From Halichoerus grypus (lineage: Eukaryota > Chordata > Mammalia > Carnivora > Phocidae), in NCBI RefSeq assembly GCF_964656455.1, contig NC_135721.1:85912754-85976753 (forward strand): a stretch of DNA of 64,000 nt, written 5' to 3'. The translations under genes were made by a program, and so were the position numbers. Positions within the stretch are counted from its first letter, which is position 1. Each line of letters starts with the position of its first letter. Below the pieces are notes generated by a model that was not told where the DNA came from, searched no databases, and worked only from the letters and a program-made list of their open reading frames with translations. Positions 22,734-34,149 of the stretch are shown here, one piece after another.

Positions 22734-22974
22734 CAGTGGTTCTCAACTGGAAATGATTTTTGCCTTCCCCTCCCCCCAGTGACATTTGGCAATGTCTAAA
22801 GGTATTTACTTTACTATGTTTATGTGGGGTAAGGGCGTGTTACTGATATCTAGTGAGTAAAAGCAAGAGATGCTGCTAAACATCCTACAGTGCACAGAAC
22901 AGTCTCTCGAAATGAAGAATTACCAAGCCCAAAATGTCAACAGTGCCAAGATTGAGAAACCCTGGCCTAGCCTC
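22734..22974 (+). mobile_element. MER5A-type hAT-Charlie element
   Basis: Begins 'cagtggttctcaactgg' and ends 'agattgagaaaccctg'. It contains 'gtgacatttggcaatgtct', 'atctagtgagtaaaagcaagagatgctgctaaacatcc' and 'cccaaaatgtcaacagtgcc'. This is a near-complete MER5A pattern with terminal inverted repeats. Flanking 8-mers are only partly similar. Confidence 0.92.
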
Positions 22975-23530
22975 ATATCCCAAAGCACCAGGGCAGCTTT
23001 TCCTCCCCCAAACAGCCACTATTATTTGGTGTTACACAAAAACACCACGGGATGCTAATATTTAGAAAGACAGAAAACTGAATGACGAAGATACTTGTGA
23101 GTCTCCAACTGCCATTTGATCTCCATTGTTCAACTCCAAATCCATAACATCAATACAATGTCATTCAAGCATCATTGCAAAAAAATACTAAAACCATCAT
23201 CCACCAGGCCACACATCTGATTAACTACTTTGTGTAAGTAGTTCTTCATTATAATCCCCCAAATATCTAATTCTATTAAAGATTTTTATCCTGACATTTT
23301 CATCTTGTATGTGAAATTTCTAAGAATAGATTTAACATTATGTTCTCTGACAATTTACTCAAACTAAACAAATAACCAATCTCCACTTTCATCTCTCAGA
23401 TCCTTTTGTCCATCTTCCCCTCCCCCAGTCCCGAGGCACCAACCATTTGGACACTTTATTTTCATATTCTGTTTCCATTAGACTGGAAATCCTGATTTGG
23501 GGTGGGGGGGGGGCATCAGCCTTCGTTTCA
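22975..23530. other. Unique AT-rich sequence, nothing recognised
   Basis: Carries a pure G run at about 23499-23513. No gene or repeat was named. Confidence 0.4.
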
Positions 23531-23700
23531 AACTATGTAAAGACTAGGAATTAGAAGACCTGAATCCAGTTTTCTTTCTTACTGGTTATCATTAAATAGG
23601 CTACTTAATCTCACATCCCATTTGCTTGGATATAAAATGATTGAGTTCCAAGAATCACCCTGATGCCGTCAAAGCATTGCTATAAAGTTCAAATGAAAAA
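23530..23700 (+). mobile_element. MIR-like fragment, plus strand
   Basis: 'aggaattagaagacctgaatccag', 'aggctacttaatctcacatcc' and 'tgcttggatataaaatga' resemble a strongly decayed MIR head and core. Confidence 0.5.
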
Positions 23701-23799
23701 AATGTGCTTTGAGGTCTTTGACACTTTTGAGCTACCAGATGCAAAATAATCAAAAGTGAAAACAGTAGGTTTGCAGTAGTCATCATCTAAGAAGGCCCT

Positions 23800-24235
23800 G
23801 ATGATCTGCATTCCCAGTACTCATGTTCTCATGTAATCCCCTCCCCTGGAGTGTGGGGCTAAATATATGAAATCAAGTCTAATGATCAGAATATGGCAGG
23901 AGACATGAGACATCACTTTTAAGATGTGGCTATAAAAACACAATGACTTCTATCTTGGATGCTCTCTTGGGTCACTCACTCTGGGGGAACACAGTTGTTG
24001 TGTGAAGTAGCCTTATGGGAACATCCCCATGAGTGAGTCAGGGCCCTCCAGAAGCTGTGTGAGTGAGCTTGGAAGCAAAGCCTCCACCACTGGAGCCTTG
24101 AGACCAGCGTACCCCTAGCCAACAATTTTGATTACCACCTAGAAAGCAACGCAGCTAATCCATTCCTGGATTCCTGACCCACTAGGAAATAATAAATGTG
24201 TGTTGTTCCCAAATGCTAAGTTTTCGTGTTGTTTA
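23800..24235 (+). mobile_element. MLT1-type MaLR LTR, plus strand
   Basis: Colinear with the 3' part of an MLT1 LTR: 'tgtggctataaaaacacaatgacttctatcttggatgctctcttgggtcactcactctggggg', then 'gagtgagcttggaagcaaagcctcc', 'attcctgacccactaggaaataataaatgtgtgttgttcc' and 'aaatgctaagttttcgtg'. The polyadenylation AATAAA is retained. The 5' end is missing or unrecognisable. Confidence 0.85.
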
Positions 24236-24239
24236 TTCA

Positions 24240-25284
24240 AGTGCCAGGTTAAGGTCTCATACCATTCCTCAGCATACTGATGACTTCCGATGGTTTTGAC
24301 TGATCTTTGCTGGAAGCTTAGTTGCCTCCTGCTTTCAGCTCTTCGGACAAGGCCCTTCCTCCATCCCATAGTCTGCTCTCTTCACCCTGGAGTCACAGAG
24401 AGAGGTGCAGTCACTGACTCTGTGGAAGCAGCAAACCTTTGGGGAAGACGCACCCCCATAGTGAGCTTGGTGAGAACTTCAAGTTTCAGATGAATTCAGA
24501 ATTCATATTTGTTTGTCACTATCTTAGAGCTCTCTGTTCCAAATTATAAAAAGCGAAAAAGAGAAAACTGAGAAGAAAAAAAAAAAAGTGAAGACTTAAC
24601 TAAACCCTCCTATTCAAATATCAAAGAATGTTCTTAAAAGTGAATTGCTGAATCATTCAGTGAATACTATTATTTTTAGGGAAGTTATACATAGAATGGA
24701 TGAGTATCTTTGGTATATTTTCTTTTTCACGATGTTTGGCAACAACATTGTTTAACAATGTATTTAGCTAAGCACCTTCATTTCTGTAAATTATATTTCA
24801 ATGTATTTGACTTTTCTTTGTCTGCATTAAGCATATCCATGCAATAAGGTGTAACTGCTGCATGCCTTTATGTGGACATTACTAATAAAACTTAGAGCCA
24901 ATTTAGTCCAGTACATGCTTTTGTCTCTGTTCCTCAGCTGCTAAGTCAACCCGTGGATTAGTCTTTATTTTACACACATTTATGCCTTGTGTCTTTGGAA
25001 ATGCCATGAATTCTCAATTACCTGTGTAGCTTTAGAGGACTGTATGAAGAATTTAAAATTTCCTGGAGTTTCTGCCTCTGTTCAACCTGTCCTCAATCAG
25101 CATCCTTATTTTGTACCTGTGAGTACACACACCTTCATTTGGATATTAGCCATTGTAAAACAACAGAAGGAGTGCAAGTATGATCGAAATCTGTGCTTCT
25201 TTAGTATATTCCCTGGGGAAAAAAATATACAAATACCTCTTTGATGTCAGCTCCGTGGATAGATCCCTTTATTAATTCAGCTAC
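24240..25284. other. Unique AT-rich sequence, no gene recognised
   Basis: Includes a poly(A) near 24577-24588. An 85-codon plus frame at 24987-25244 has no recognised product. Confidence 0.4.
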
Positions 25285-25293
25285 TCAAGTTTT

Positions 25294-25355
25294 TTTTTTT
25301 AATTTTTTATTATTATGTTCAATTAGCCAACATATAGTACATCACTAGTTTTTGA
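25294..25355 (-). mobile_element. Very short L1 3' end insertion, minus strand
   Basis: A T run followed by 'aattttttattattatgttc' and 'agccaacatatagtacatca', then 'ctagtttttga'. This is the reversed terminal end of a carnivore L1. It is only about 62 bp, flanked by a 9-bp duplication 'tcaagtttt' at 25285-25293 and 25356-25364. Confidence 0.8.
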
Positions 25356-25364
25356 TCAAGTTTT

Positions 25365-26378
25365 AAATGCATTTCTGTTTCTTCCCACACCTCTGCCAAG
25401 GCTCACGGAAAAAGAAATGGAGAAGATATCAATGGAGTTTGTGTTGGTAGCACTTTTGCCCTAAATGTACAATTGTGGCAGAGAGATGGTTGTGATATGA
25501 ATTTGAACATGAGTAAAAATACGACAGACCTAAGGACTCAGGAGCAGAGATACAGAGGGGTGATTTTTTTTTCAAGCCCTATACCAAATTCTCTGACTTA
25601 CGTCACTGGAGATCTGATCACTGTATCATAATATTGAACAGGAAAAAAAGGTAAGGCGTTTGGTATTCCTGAACAGAACAGAAGGCAGCTCATCTCCTAC
25701 CGGCATGGAACTTCTGAAAATTTCAACAATAATGTATATTTGATGAAAGAGATGGGTTTTCGGCCTTTATGCAACTCTGTATTAACATAGCACACTTGGT
25801 ACAGTGCCTGTACACTTCAGTGATAAATGGCATCCGTTCAGCTTTTCCAAATGCAGGAGGAAGGATAATTAAAACCAACCATCTTCTCTCAGAGATGTGT
25901 GAAGATTAATAAAATGATTTCTGTAAAGGTCCCTGAGCTTTTGGAAAGAAGAATACACCATACAACGTATTACTACGTAGTTTAATTTGTAGTTATGTTA
26001 GGTAGTTTATAAGCACTTTACATCAAATGAAAAATATAATTAGTGCTACATTAATGCTTCAAAGGTCATTTTATATACAAGGCAATAAATGTAAAATTTG
26101 AGGATTTAATCACGAATTAATTTATTGCACAGCATATGTTGTGTATATTAAGCGATAGGTTTTAGAATTTAATTAATAATAAAAATGATAAAACAAGAAC
26201 CCTGCAGGTGAGCTACTTGGTTTTCTTCAACTCACAACTAGATGAAAACACTTTGAAGATTCCTTTATTGCTCTCTATTTCTGTGTGAATTCCAAATTAA
26301 GGACAGGCTTCAGCAGACAATAGAGTCAAATGTGGAAGAGAACTTGCTCCAACTTTTAATCTAGTTGCAGTGGACCAG
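25365..26378. other. Unique AT-rich sequence, no gene recognised
   Basis: Repeat-free to the eye, with TTAAT/ATTAAT-rich words at 26030-26180. No coding frame of note. Confidence 0.4.
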
Positions 26379-26413
26379 TTGGATTGGATTGGATTGGATT
26401 GGATTGGATTGGA
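26379..26413. repeat. (ATTGG)n pentanucleotide array
   Basis: About seven uninterrupted GGATT units next to an old MaLR remnant. Confidence 0.97.
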
Positions 26414-26629
26414 GAGAAGGTGGAGCTGAACAGATCAGATTGGCCTGATGCAGTGGTTCACACAAGTAATAGGGCCCGGACTTGGACTGTGATGGTGAAA
26501 ATGGAAAGCAGGGACCAGAAGAAGAAATATTATTAAAGAATAGCCAGGTCTTGCAACTGACAGCACGGAAGAGGAAGCGGTTCCTTCTGCTGTAGAGACA
26601 CCGCCCGTGTGGAGCTCTGGGTCTGCCAC

Positions 26630-26995
26630 AGGGCTGTCTCAGTGCATTGGGGCTGCTGTAACAAAACACCACAGATGATCGACTTATAAACAGCAAACAC
26701 GTCCTTCTCACGGTTGGGGAGAGGGAGAAGTCCAGGATGGTAGCACTGACAGATTTGGTATTTAGCAAGGGCTTCCTGGTTCATAAATGGGTCCTTCTTC
26801 TGTGTCCTCAACATGGCAGAAGAGGCTAGAGAGCTCTGCAGGGCCCTTTTTATAATAGCACTTACAGTATCCACCAGGGCTCCACCCTCACGACCTAATA
26901 CTCCCTAAAGGCCCCACCTCCTAATACCATCACACTGGGCATTCGTTTTTAACATATACATTTTGGGGAGGGAACATTCAACCTACAGCAATTCT
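26630..26995 (-). mobile_element. MaLR LTR, minus strand
   Basis: Reversed LTR pattern: 'gtgcattggggctgctgtaacaaaacaccacag', 'ttcctggttcataaatgg', 'aatactccctaaaggccccacctcctaataccatcacactggg' and 'ttggggagggaacattcaacctacagca'. It adjoins a MaLR internal region on its right. Frames on the minus strand here (26361-26874) are repeat sequence, not genes. Confidence 0.75.
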
Positions 26996-28500
26996 ACCCC
27001 TGGCCCCCCAAAATTCATGTTCTTCTCCCATGTCATCACCTCAAAAATCTAAGTCCAAATAAGACATAGGTAAGACTCCAGTTGTGAAACTTTGGAATCC
27101 AACATGTTATGTGCTTCCAAAATATAATGATGGGACAGACATAGGAGACATAAACCCATTCTAAAGGGAAGAAATAGAAAAGAAAAATGAGTAAAGGGTC
27201 CAAGGTAAGTCCAAAACCTACAGGCCAAACACGAAACCCAAGTCACAAGAACAGTCCCCCTTAGTTCAATGCCCATCCTTTTTTTTTTTTTTTTCCTTGA
27301 CCCACTAGTGTGGGACTTGCATCCCCAAGGCTCAGGGAAGTTCTGCCTCCATGACTCTACTGGGAACAGCCCACACAGTCACACTCAAGCAGTGTAATGC
27401 CCACGTCTCTCCCAGGCAAGAATCACATGCCATGACTCTACAGGTCTGGGTGGGATTGGCCCTGTCTTCCAGTTGGCTGGGCTTTGCCTTAGTGGAGGCT
27501 CTCTGAAGTAGCCCTGCACCCACAGCAGCCCTCCGCCTGGGTGGCATACCTGCCAGTTTGGGCAGCCTTCCGTGGCTCCAGCCTGCCCCAGCCTTTATCC
27601 CTGTGCTTTGCTGGATTCAGTGCATGCCACCCTGGGGGCCTGCTGGAGTCACACCTGGGGCAGCTGAGGAGCATGTCACCCGAATCTGGGGAGCAGAGCC
27701 CACAGTGTGAGGAGCTGTCCCACAGAGGCAGCTTCTCCTTTGAAATTGTTCTGATCCCCAGGCCCTTGGACTCCAGCCTAAGATGGTAGAGGCAGCTCTT
27801 GATCTCTGAATTGCCTTGGGGTCATTCTTCCATTGTCCTGGAAAACAATGGTTGGTCCTGGTTTGTTTAGATAGCTAACTAATCTCCACATTGTTTTATC
27901 TAGCTTCTGTTGAGATGGCCAGTCCATGCTCAGACATTAAATTTGGCCACACCCTTTCTGTACTTTCCCAAGCAAGTTTTTCATGCCATTTAATACGGCT
28001 AGGCTGAGAATTTTTAAACTCACATTCTGTTTCCTTTTTGATGAACAATTTCATCTTTAAATCATTTCTCTCTTGTCACATTTTACTATAGGCATTCAAG
28101 AGAACCCAAGTTGTACCTTCAACAATTTGCTCAAATATTTTCTCAGCCAAATACCCAATTTTATTGCTCATAAGTTCTACTTTCCACAAAACACTAGGAT
28201 ATGAACATAATTCAGCCAAGTTCCTTACCACTTTTTAATAAGGATTGCCTTTCCTTCAGTTTTCAGTAACATTTTCTTCATTTCTGTCTACATCCTCATC
28301 AGAATGGCCTGTATCATCCATATTTCCACCGACATTCTGTTCAAGACCACTTCGGTCTTCTCTAAGAACATTGCAGCTTTTTCAAGTAGGCACCTCCAAA
28401 CTCTCCCAACTTCTATGCATTACCCAATTGTAAATTCCAGCTGCTTCTACATTTTTAGGTATGTGTGAAGTAGCACCCCTACATCTCGATACCAGTTTTC
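26996..28500 (-). mobile_element. MaLR internal region, minus strand
   Basis: The text follows a MaLR internal sequence of THE1/MST-int type read backwards: 'ttcatgttcttctcccatgtc', 'cttccaaaatataatgatgggacagacatagg', 'gtccaaggtaagtccaaaacc', 'cttgggg', '...ccaaactctcccaacttctatgcattacccaattgtaaattccagctgcttctacatttttaggta', and 'gataccagttttctgtat' at the LTR boundary. MaLR elements of this class have no functional retroviral genes. A poly(T) interrupts at 27279-27294. Confidence 0.7.
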
Positions 28501-29020
28501 TGTATTGGGTTCTCCAGAGAAACAGAAACAGTGATAGGTAGATCATACATACATACATACATACATACATACATACATAGTTTCAAGGAAATTTTTTAAG
28601 GAATTGGCTCACATGGTTAGAGGCTGAGAAATCTCATGATCAGCAGTCTGCAAGTTAGAGAACCAGGAAAGCCAGTAGTATAATTCAGTCCAAGGCCGAA
28701 GGCATAAGGATTGGGGTGCTGATGGTATAAGCTAGGATTTGAGTTTGGAGGACCGAGAGCTGGTATCTGAGGGCTGGGGAAAACGGATGTCTCAATTCCA
28801 ACTGAAAGAGAATATACTAGTCCTGCCTTTGCCTTTTCATTCATTCCATCCAGACCCTCAAGGGATTGGATGATACTCACCCGTATTGGGGAGGCCCATC
28901 TGCTTTACTTAGTTCACCAATACAAATGCTAATTCCTTCAGGAGATACCCTGAAATACACATCCAGCAATGATGCTTTACCAGCTATCTGGGCATCTCTG
29001 ACCCAGTCAAGCTGACACAA
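28501..29020. mobile_element. Old LTR-like repeat with internal (CATA)n
   Basis: 'gggttctccagagaaacagaaacag', 'aaggaattggctcacatggttagaggctgag', 'caagggattggatgatactcacccgtattggggaggcccatctgctttactta' and 'cccagtcaagctgacaca' match a frequent mammalian repeat that I recognise but cannot name. It begins exactly where the MaLR internal region ends. Confidence 0.6.
28544..28579. repeat. (CATA)n microsatellite
   Basis: About nine perfect CATA units inside the old repeat. They encode a spurious Tyr/Met/Val/Cys frame on the minus strand. Confidence 0.97.
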
Positions 29021-29030
29021 GTGCTATTTA

Positions 29031-29230
29031 AAAGAACTTTCTGTAATGATGGAAATGTTCTATATTCACACTCTCCAATTTGGTAGCCACTGGGCACATG
29101 CAGCTATTGAACCCTTGAAATGTACTATTGTAACTGAGGGGGGCTGAACTTTAATTATATTTCATTTTAATTGATTTAAGTTTAAAATTAAAAAGTCCCA
29201 TGTGGCTAATGGTGATCATATTGGTCAGTG
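29031..29230. mobile_element. Nonautonomous hAT (MER-type) DNA transposon fossil
   Basis: 'gtaatgatggaaatgttctat', 'ctccaatttggtagccactgggcacatgcagctattgaacccttgaaatg' and 'agtcccatgtggctaatggtgatcatattggtcagtgca' form the two imperfectly inverted ends of a CAGCGCTGTCCAA-type hAT element. Confidence 0.8.
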
Positions 29231-30849
29231 CAAATCGAGAATAAATTAATAGCATCAGAAGTGCCATTAGCTGTAATAGAGAAGCCAGGGCCAAAAGTTT
29301 GCTTGGGAACTGGTAGGGAGCACAGATAGCCCATAAGTATATCACAGAAGAAAAAAGCATATTGTAATATCACACGGTGGAAAAGTAGGATAAGAGCTAC
29401 AAACAAGCCTTTTAAAAACACGTATGTGAAATCCCCATTATTCTTAGTGTCCTTCAGGATTCGCTGTTTGCAGTCTCTTTTTCTCTGTTTGTGCCATTCC
29501 TCTGGCATATCTTCCATTCAGAACACCTATTGATGGCCAAACACACTATCCTGGAGGTCATGTGAGGGAGGAAGAAGTTTAGACCTTTTTAAAAGCCAGC
29601 AGATACTAAAACATCAGGGGGAGAATTTCTCGAAGTGAGCCTATCCCACTTCCTTTAGGTCCTCATACCAATATTTATTAAAGGCACAGGACTTCACAAT
29701 GCGAGCCCCAAGGATCCCACAATACAGTCAGAGCTGATATATGGAATAAAATTCAGAGAACAGTAATAAAGGTTTTTCACAATTGCAATAATAACTCATA
29801 AAGGGACAGACTTATTTGGTGCAAGAAATGTCTTAGGTTATAGCTGTTAACAGAATCGAAGTATAGCTTTCTTCTCTTCTCCTACTTCCAAGTTTTCAAC
29901 ATTTCCTTGAGGTTAATATATAATTAAACAGTTTACTATCTACCAGAAGTTTCCTTTTTTTTTTTTTTTTACTTTAGCTGCTTTCTTAGGAATAAAACGT
30001 GTCCTGGATTGTTCCAAAATTGCAAGTTCTATAGGCATGAAAAAAATGATTGTGCATAATGGGAAGATTTCAAGGTTTTTTTTTAATCTTCATGGATTTT
30101 ATAAAGGTACAAAATATTATATCTGTATACATGGTAGCAATTTATTTATACCATGAGTATCTTTGTACAAAAGTTGATTACTTCTGTATTTATTGCTTCT
30201 GGTTGGCAAACAACTTCCAAAACCAGCATACCTTATCAGCATGCTGTTATATGTAACCATAATAATGAAACAGTTTACCAAGTGCATCCCAGAGGTATGA
30301 GCTTTCATCTTACACGTGAGCCAGGCTTTATCATGATGTGATATGATGGTATAAGGCCCTTTGCAGCTTCAATATTCTATGAGTCTATAATGTTCAGTAA
30401 AGGAGAATGCCGCACATTGCTTATTAGATTGTTTTTCAGGTCACAGTTACAAAAACAAAAACGTCTGTTAGATTTGTTTCCACACTTTTCCTGGCGATGA
30501 TGTATAGGTATGATGGGTTCAATTCACCCTGTGCTCCTATAGTGATGTATCTCACTAATGAAGTAGTTTCCATACTATAGTATCATCCAGGCTGCAGGGG
30601 GAGAGGCAGATCTCAAAGCTTCCTTGCTTTTGCCTCAACCCAAACAGTTCGGTTTGTATGTTTCATCTATTGACATTCCTCGTAAGATTCTGTTATAAGA
30701 GTGCTTCTATTATTAAAGTCAAAGAACGAAGAGAAACCCTATATTGCAAATACACACACGCACGTACACTACACACACGTGCGTACACACAGTACACATA
30801 TACACACGTGCGTGCACACTCAGCATGCATCTGTGCTGATTTTTTTCTC
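29231..30849. other. Mostly unique AT-rich sequence, no gene recognised
   Basis: A 103-codon minus frame (29206-29517) and small frames at 30050-30341 have no recognised product. Poly(T) at about 29954-29970 and ACAC-rich sequence at 30750-30830. Confidence 0.4.
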
Positions 30850-31255
30850 CCATTTGTTCTTCCAGATCCACTCCTTTCCCATCTCTACCCTACCCTGTGC
30901 TCCACAAGGCTAGTTTTTAGAGACATGTGCTGCCCTGTGTGTTGCCCCACCATCCACATAGGTTTAGGCCAGGGGAGGCATGCAGGAAGCTTCAGAGTAG
31001 GAGAGGTGGAAATCAGGTATTTCTTTCTCCTTCTCCCTCCCTGCAGAGTTCCAGGGGATGGCTGTGTCCTCTCCAAGTCACTAAGTGCCCCCTTTCCTGG
31101 TCCCATCAGGCCTTGTGTCAGGATAGTGGACTACCCTTTGCAGTCCCCTAAACCCTGACCACAACTCTTGTAAAGAATAGTTCATTAAACTCCTCTCAAG
31201 TGACCCAGGTTGAGAGTGTCATTTGTTTCTTGAAGGGACCCTAAATAATAAACAC
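30850..31255 (+). mobile_element. L1ME-type LINE 3' end, plus strand
   Basis: 'gtccccta...ccctgaccacaactcttgtaaagaatagttcattaaactcctctcaagtgacccaggttgagagtgtcatttgtttcttgaagggaccctaa' (31140-31247) is the recognisable 3' end of an old L1M element. The 166-codon plus frame 30658-31158 lies across it and is not a gene. Confidence 0.7.
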
Positions 31256-31289
31256 ATTTATACTTGTGTACATACAGTTATGTGCATAC

Positions 31290-31326
31290 GTGAGCGCACA
31301 CAGACACACAGACACACACACACACA
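31290..31326. repeat. (CA)n-rich tract
   Basis: ACAC repeats with two G interruptions. Confidence 0.9.
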
Positions 31327-31746
31327 GAAAACCCACACCTCCAAGCAAACTACCACAATATCAACATCACAGTAAAAAATTCATGTACCATTAAGAAAAG
31401 AGAAGATATTCATCAATCCTATGCTTAATTTCTCTAAATGTATATTTTTTCCTGAAATTACACAGAAAATTCACTTTTACAGAGATGCAGGATTTTTTTC
31501 TTAAAATATGAGAATATGAGTTTATTTAATGCTTCAGGTTTTTTTTTCAATTACTCTATTACAATTTGGATTGGACGTTTCCTTCAAATCAGTAATAACA
31601 CTTCTATTAAAATATTTTTGGAAAATGCTCAAGTGCACAAAAATGTATGTTTAAGGGCTTATGTAATAGAGGAAACAGGCATACAGTATAAAAGAAGAAA
31701 AATTGGGAAAATTCTTAATGGCAATCATTAGGGAAACACATTTTTT

Positions 31747-31938
31747 TTTTTAAGATTTTATTTATTTATTTGACAGAGAGAGACAGTGAAAGAGGGAACA
31801 CAAGCAGGCAGAGTGGGAGAGGGAGAAGCAGGCTCCCCGCTGAACAGAGAGCCCGATGCAGGGCTCGATCCCAGGAGCCTGGGATCATGACCTGAGCGGA
31901 CGGCAGACGCTTAACGACTGAGCCACCCAGGCGCCCCA
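31747..31938 (-). mobile_element. CAN-SINE (SINEC), minus strand
   Basis: T-rich tail 'taagattttatttatttatt', GA-rich middle, 'ccccgctgaacagagagccc', 'gatcccaggagcctgggatcatgacc', and head complement 'gactgagccacccaggcgcccc'. Duplication of about 15 bp (ggaaacacattttt) at about 31732-31746 and 31940-31954. The 86-codon minus frame is SINE sequence. Confidence 0.95.
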
Positions 31939-31954
31939 TGGAAACACATTTTTT

Positions 31955-33399
31955 AATACTATGTAACAGTATAGAAAGAATACAAAAAATAAGAATATAA
32001 TCTGAAATAAAAGGAGGTTGAACCAAGTTGAATTAATAATACTGCATATGGTATTATTCCCCTTTGTTAAAAAAAAAATCCCTCAGGTCTGGGTGCATTA
32101 TAAACGTAAAGTGGTGTGGCTGGTTCTGCAGGGTGTTTCGAGTGGATGTCTCTGCACAGCGGAGGGAGCGCCGAGGGGCCAGTGGTGAATGGGAACTGCA
32201 CACAGTTATCAAAGGGTGAGGAGAGCCGAAATTATTGGAAAATAAATCCAATAGATGAATCCAAACCATATATACCTAAACAGTACTTTTTCGCCTCTTA
32301 ATCTTTTAGTGTAATGAATATGAATATGAACAAGTATGGACACCTTTACTTATCCATGCGTGTTGTTAAAATTGCGTATGTGGGCACTTTTCCCTGTCTT
32401 CTCTTATTTTTTTGCAGTCCTATGTGTTGGTAACTCATGTCACCCAAAGCTCCTATAGGTGCTTTTACTAACCTTTGTTTGGATGGGAAGGTAAATTTCC
32501 TAAGTTATCTAATTTTACATAGTTTAAACTTCATATTTTTTAATCCTGTTATAACTATTTTCTCTTTATAAACAATTATTAACTGAATTTAGAGACTATC
32601 ACTTAATTGCAGGTTTATGAAGAAAAGTAAAAATTCACAGTAATAACTTAATGTGGAATCATCCTGATAAGTTTTTCTCTCTTCTTTGTTTAATTTCCCA
32701 ATGTTTTAAAATTTTCCAAAATATTTTTTCAATATAAGAGCAAACAGAAAAGAATAGCTGATCTTTCATTGGGTTTGTATGTTTATATATTCTTTATGTA
32801 AAATGCTCTATGAATGCTACCGAATTATTTTAGTATATAAGTGAAAATATGCTTTCCTATGAAGAAATGAAAATATCAAGGCAACATAATTTAGAAAGCA
32901 AAAAAGCAAATAATATTGCTTTAATCCTGCAAGGAAATAACTTAATATAACAGTAGTTATCAAAATGTAAACTAGTTTAAAATATTTATTTTAAGCTTAT
33001 TGATTTTTTGATATTTCACATTAAGTTAGTATAGTGCTAAAGTTATAGTATATAGCTTTATTTACAGTGTATAGTAGTGTATAAAGTTAATATAGTTAAA
33101 TTTCTGTATAGATCAGAATTGGCATGATTGTTTCAATATGAGCTAAAGAAATACTTGCAGAAGCATGAAAACAAATAGAAATAAATGGAAATGGAAAACT
33201 GACTGGCATACATTCACAGAAAACACAAAAAAGTTGATGAAAAGTCTGACAGGTAAAAGGTTAAAAATGCTTAAAATTTTGAAAAACTTTCCCATGGTTC
33301 TTGAAAATAACCCATATGTAAAATTAAAAAATTGATTGCAAAATATTCCTTTTATATTTATTTATCACTGAATTTTCTGGTAAGTCATTTACTTTGAAT
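31955..33399. other. AT-rich sequence, no gene recognised
   Basis: 1.4 kb of AT-rich sequence (TATAG/TTAATA-rich at 32990-33110). It may contain decayed repeats that I cannot name. Confidence 0.4.
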
Positions 33400-33660
33400 C
33401 TCTGAGTGATTACGTAGGACTCAAGACAGATAAGAAGAGAAAACTAGGCAGAGCCACATGATGATATAGACCTTGTATACCATCCTAAGCCATTTGTTAT
33501 TGGGAGGGTCATTGCAGGGTTTTGTAAGTAAATGCTTTAGGTTATCTGATGGGCATTTTAGAATGACTCTTGCAGCACTGAGCGGAAGAAAGCTGAGATC
33601 AAGATCAACATCAAACAAGTCAAGTTAGTTAGAAAAGTATGAAGATAATCCAACAGAAGG
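33400..33660. repeat. Fragment of an ancient interspersed repeat
   Basis: 'cagagccacatgatgatatagaccttgtataccatcctaagccatttgttattgggagggtcattgcagggttttgtaagtaa' then 'tgactcttgcagcact' follows the same unnamed ancient repeat family suspected at 5.1-7.1 kb, from an upstream segment of it. Confidence 0.4.
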
Positions 33661-34149
33661 AAAAAAAATGGACAATGCTGAATGAGCTAGAATCATTAGG
33701 ATTTGAATACTAGGTATATAAGAAAATGAGCCTACTATAATTCCCAATCTTAAGAAACTTGTGGGTAGCAAAAGAACCTCCTTTGCCCTTTAGGGGTCAC
33801 TTTCCACCATCCTTTGTGTATCAGTCTCTCCCTACAGTGATGGGAGTCCAGTTGAGACCAAGAATGTATGGTGACGCCAGTTATCCAGGTGAAGGTCACC
33901 TTAATATAGTCAGCCTTTGACTCTTGTTCCTTTGGCGGGAGGAGAGAATCTTGATTTTCTGTTTCACCCTGACCACTTATCTAGACCCATTCAGAGACAG
34001 TGATCGCCAGGAAATAACTACAAAGCAGAGGCACGACTGGTGGGGTAGACACGCGGTCCCACATTTTAGCTCAAGAAATATGGTTCCTGAAAGTCAAGCA
34101 AGGTAGGCAGGTGCAGAAAGCACAGAATCTCTAGAAGCAGTTCATGCTA
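33661..34149. other. Unique sequence, nothing recognised
   Basis: A 60-codon plus frame at 33924-34106 has no recognised product. Confidence 0.35.

Noticed and set aside
26361..26874. Frames of 113-135 codons on the minus strand
   Set aside because: They overlap each other in different phases across a MaLR LTR and the ATTGG array.
28544..28579. CRISPR-like or satellite repeat
   Set aside because: It is a simple CATA microsatellite. No spacer-repeat structure exists anywhere in the window.
30658..31158. 166-codon plus-strand frame
   Set aside because: It runs from ACAC-rich sequence into the 3' end of an old L1M element.
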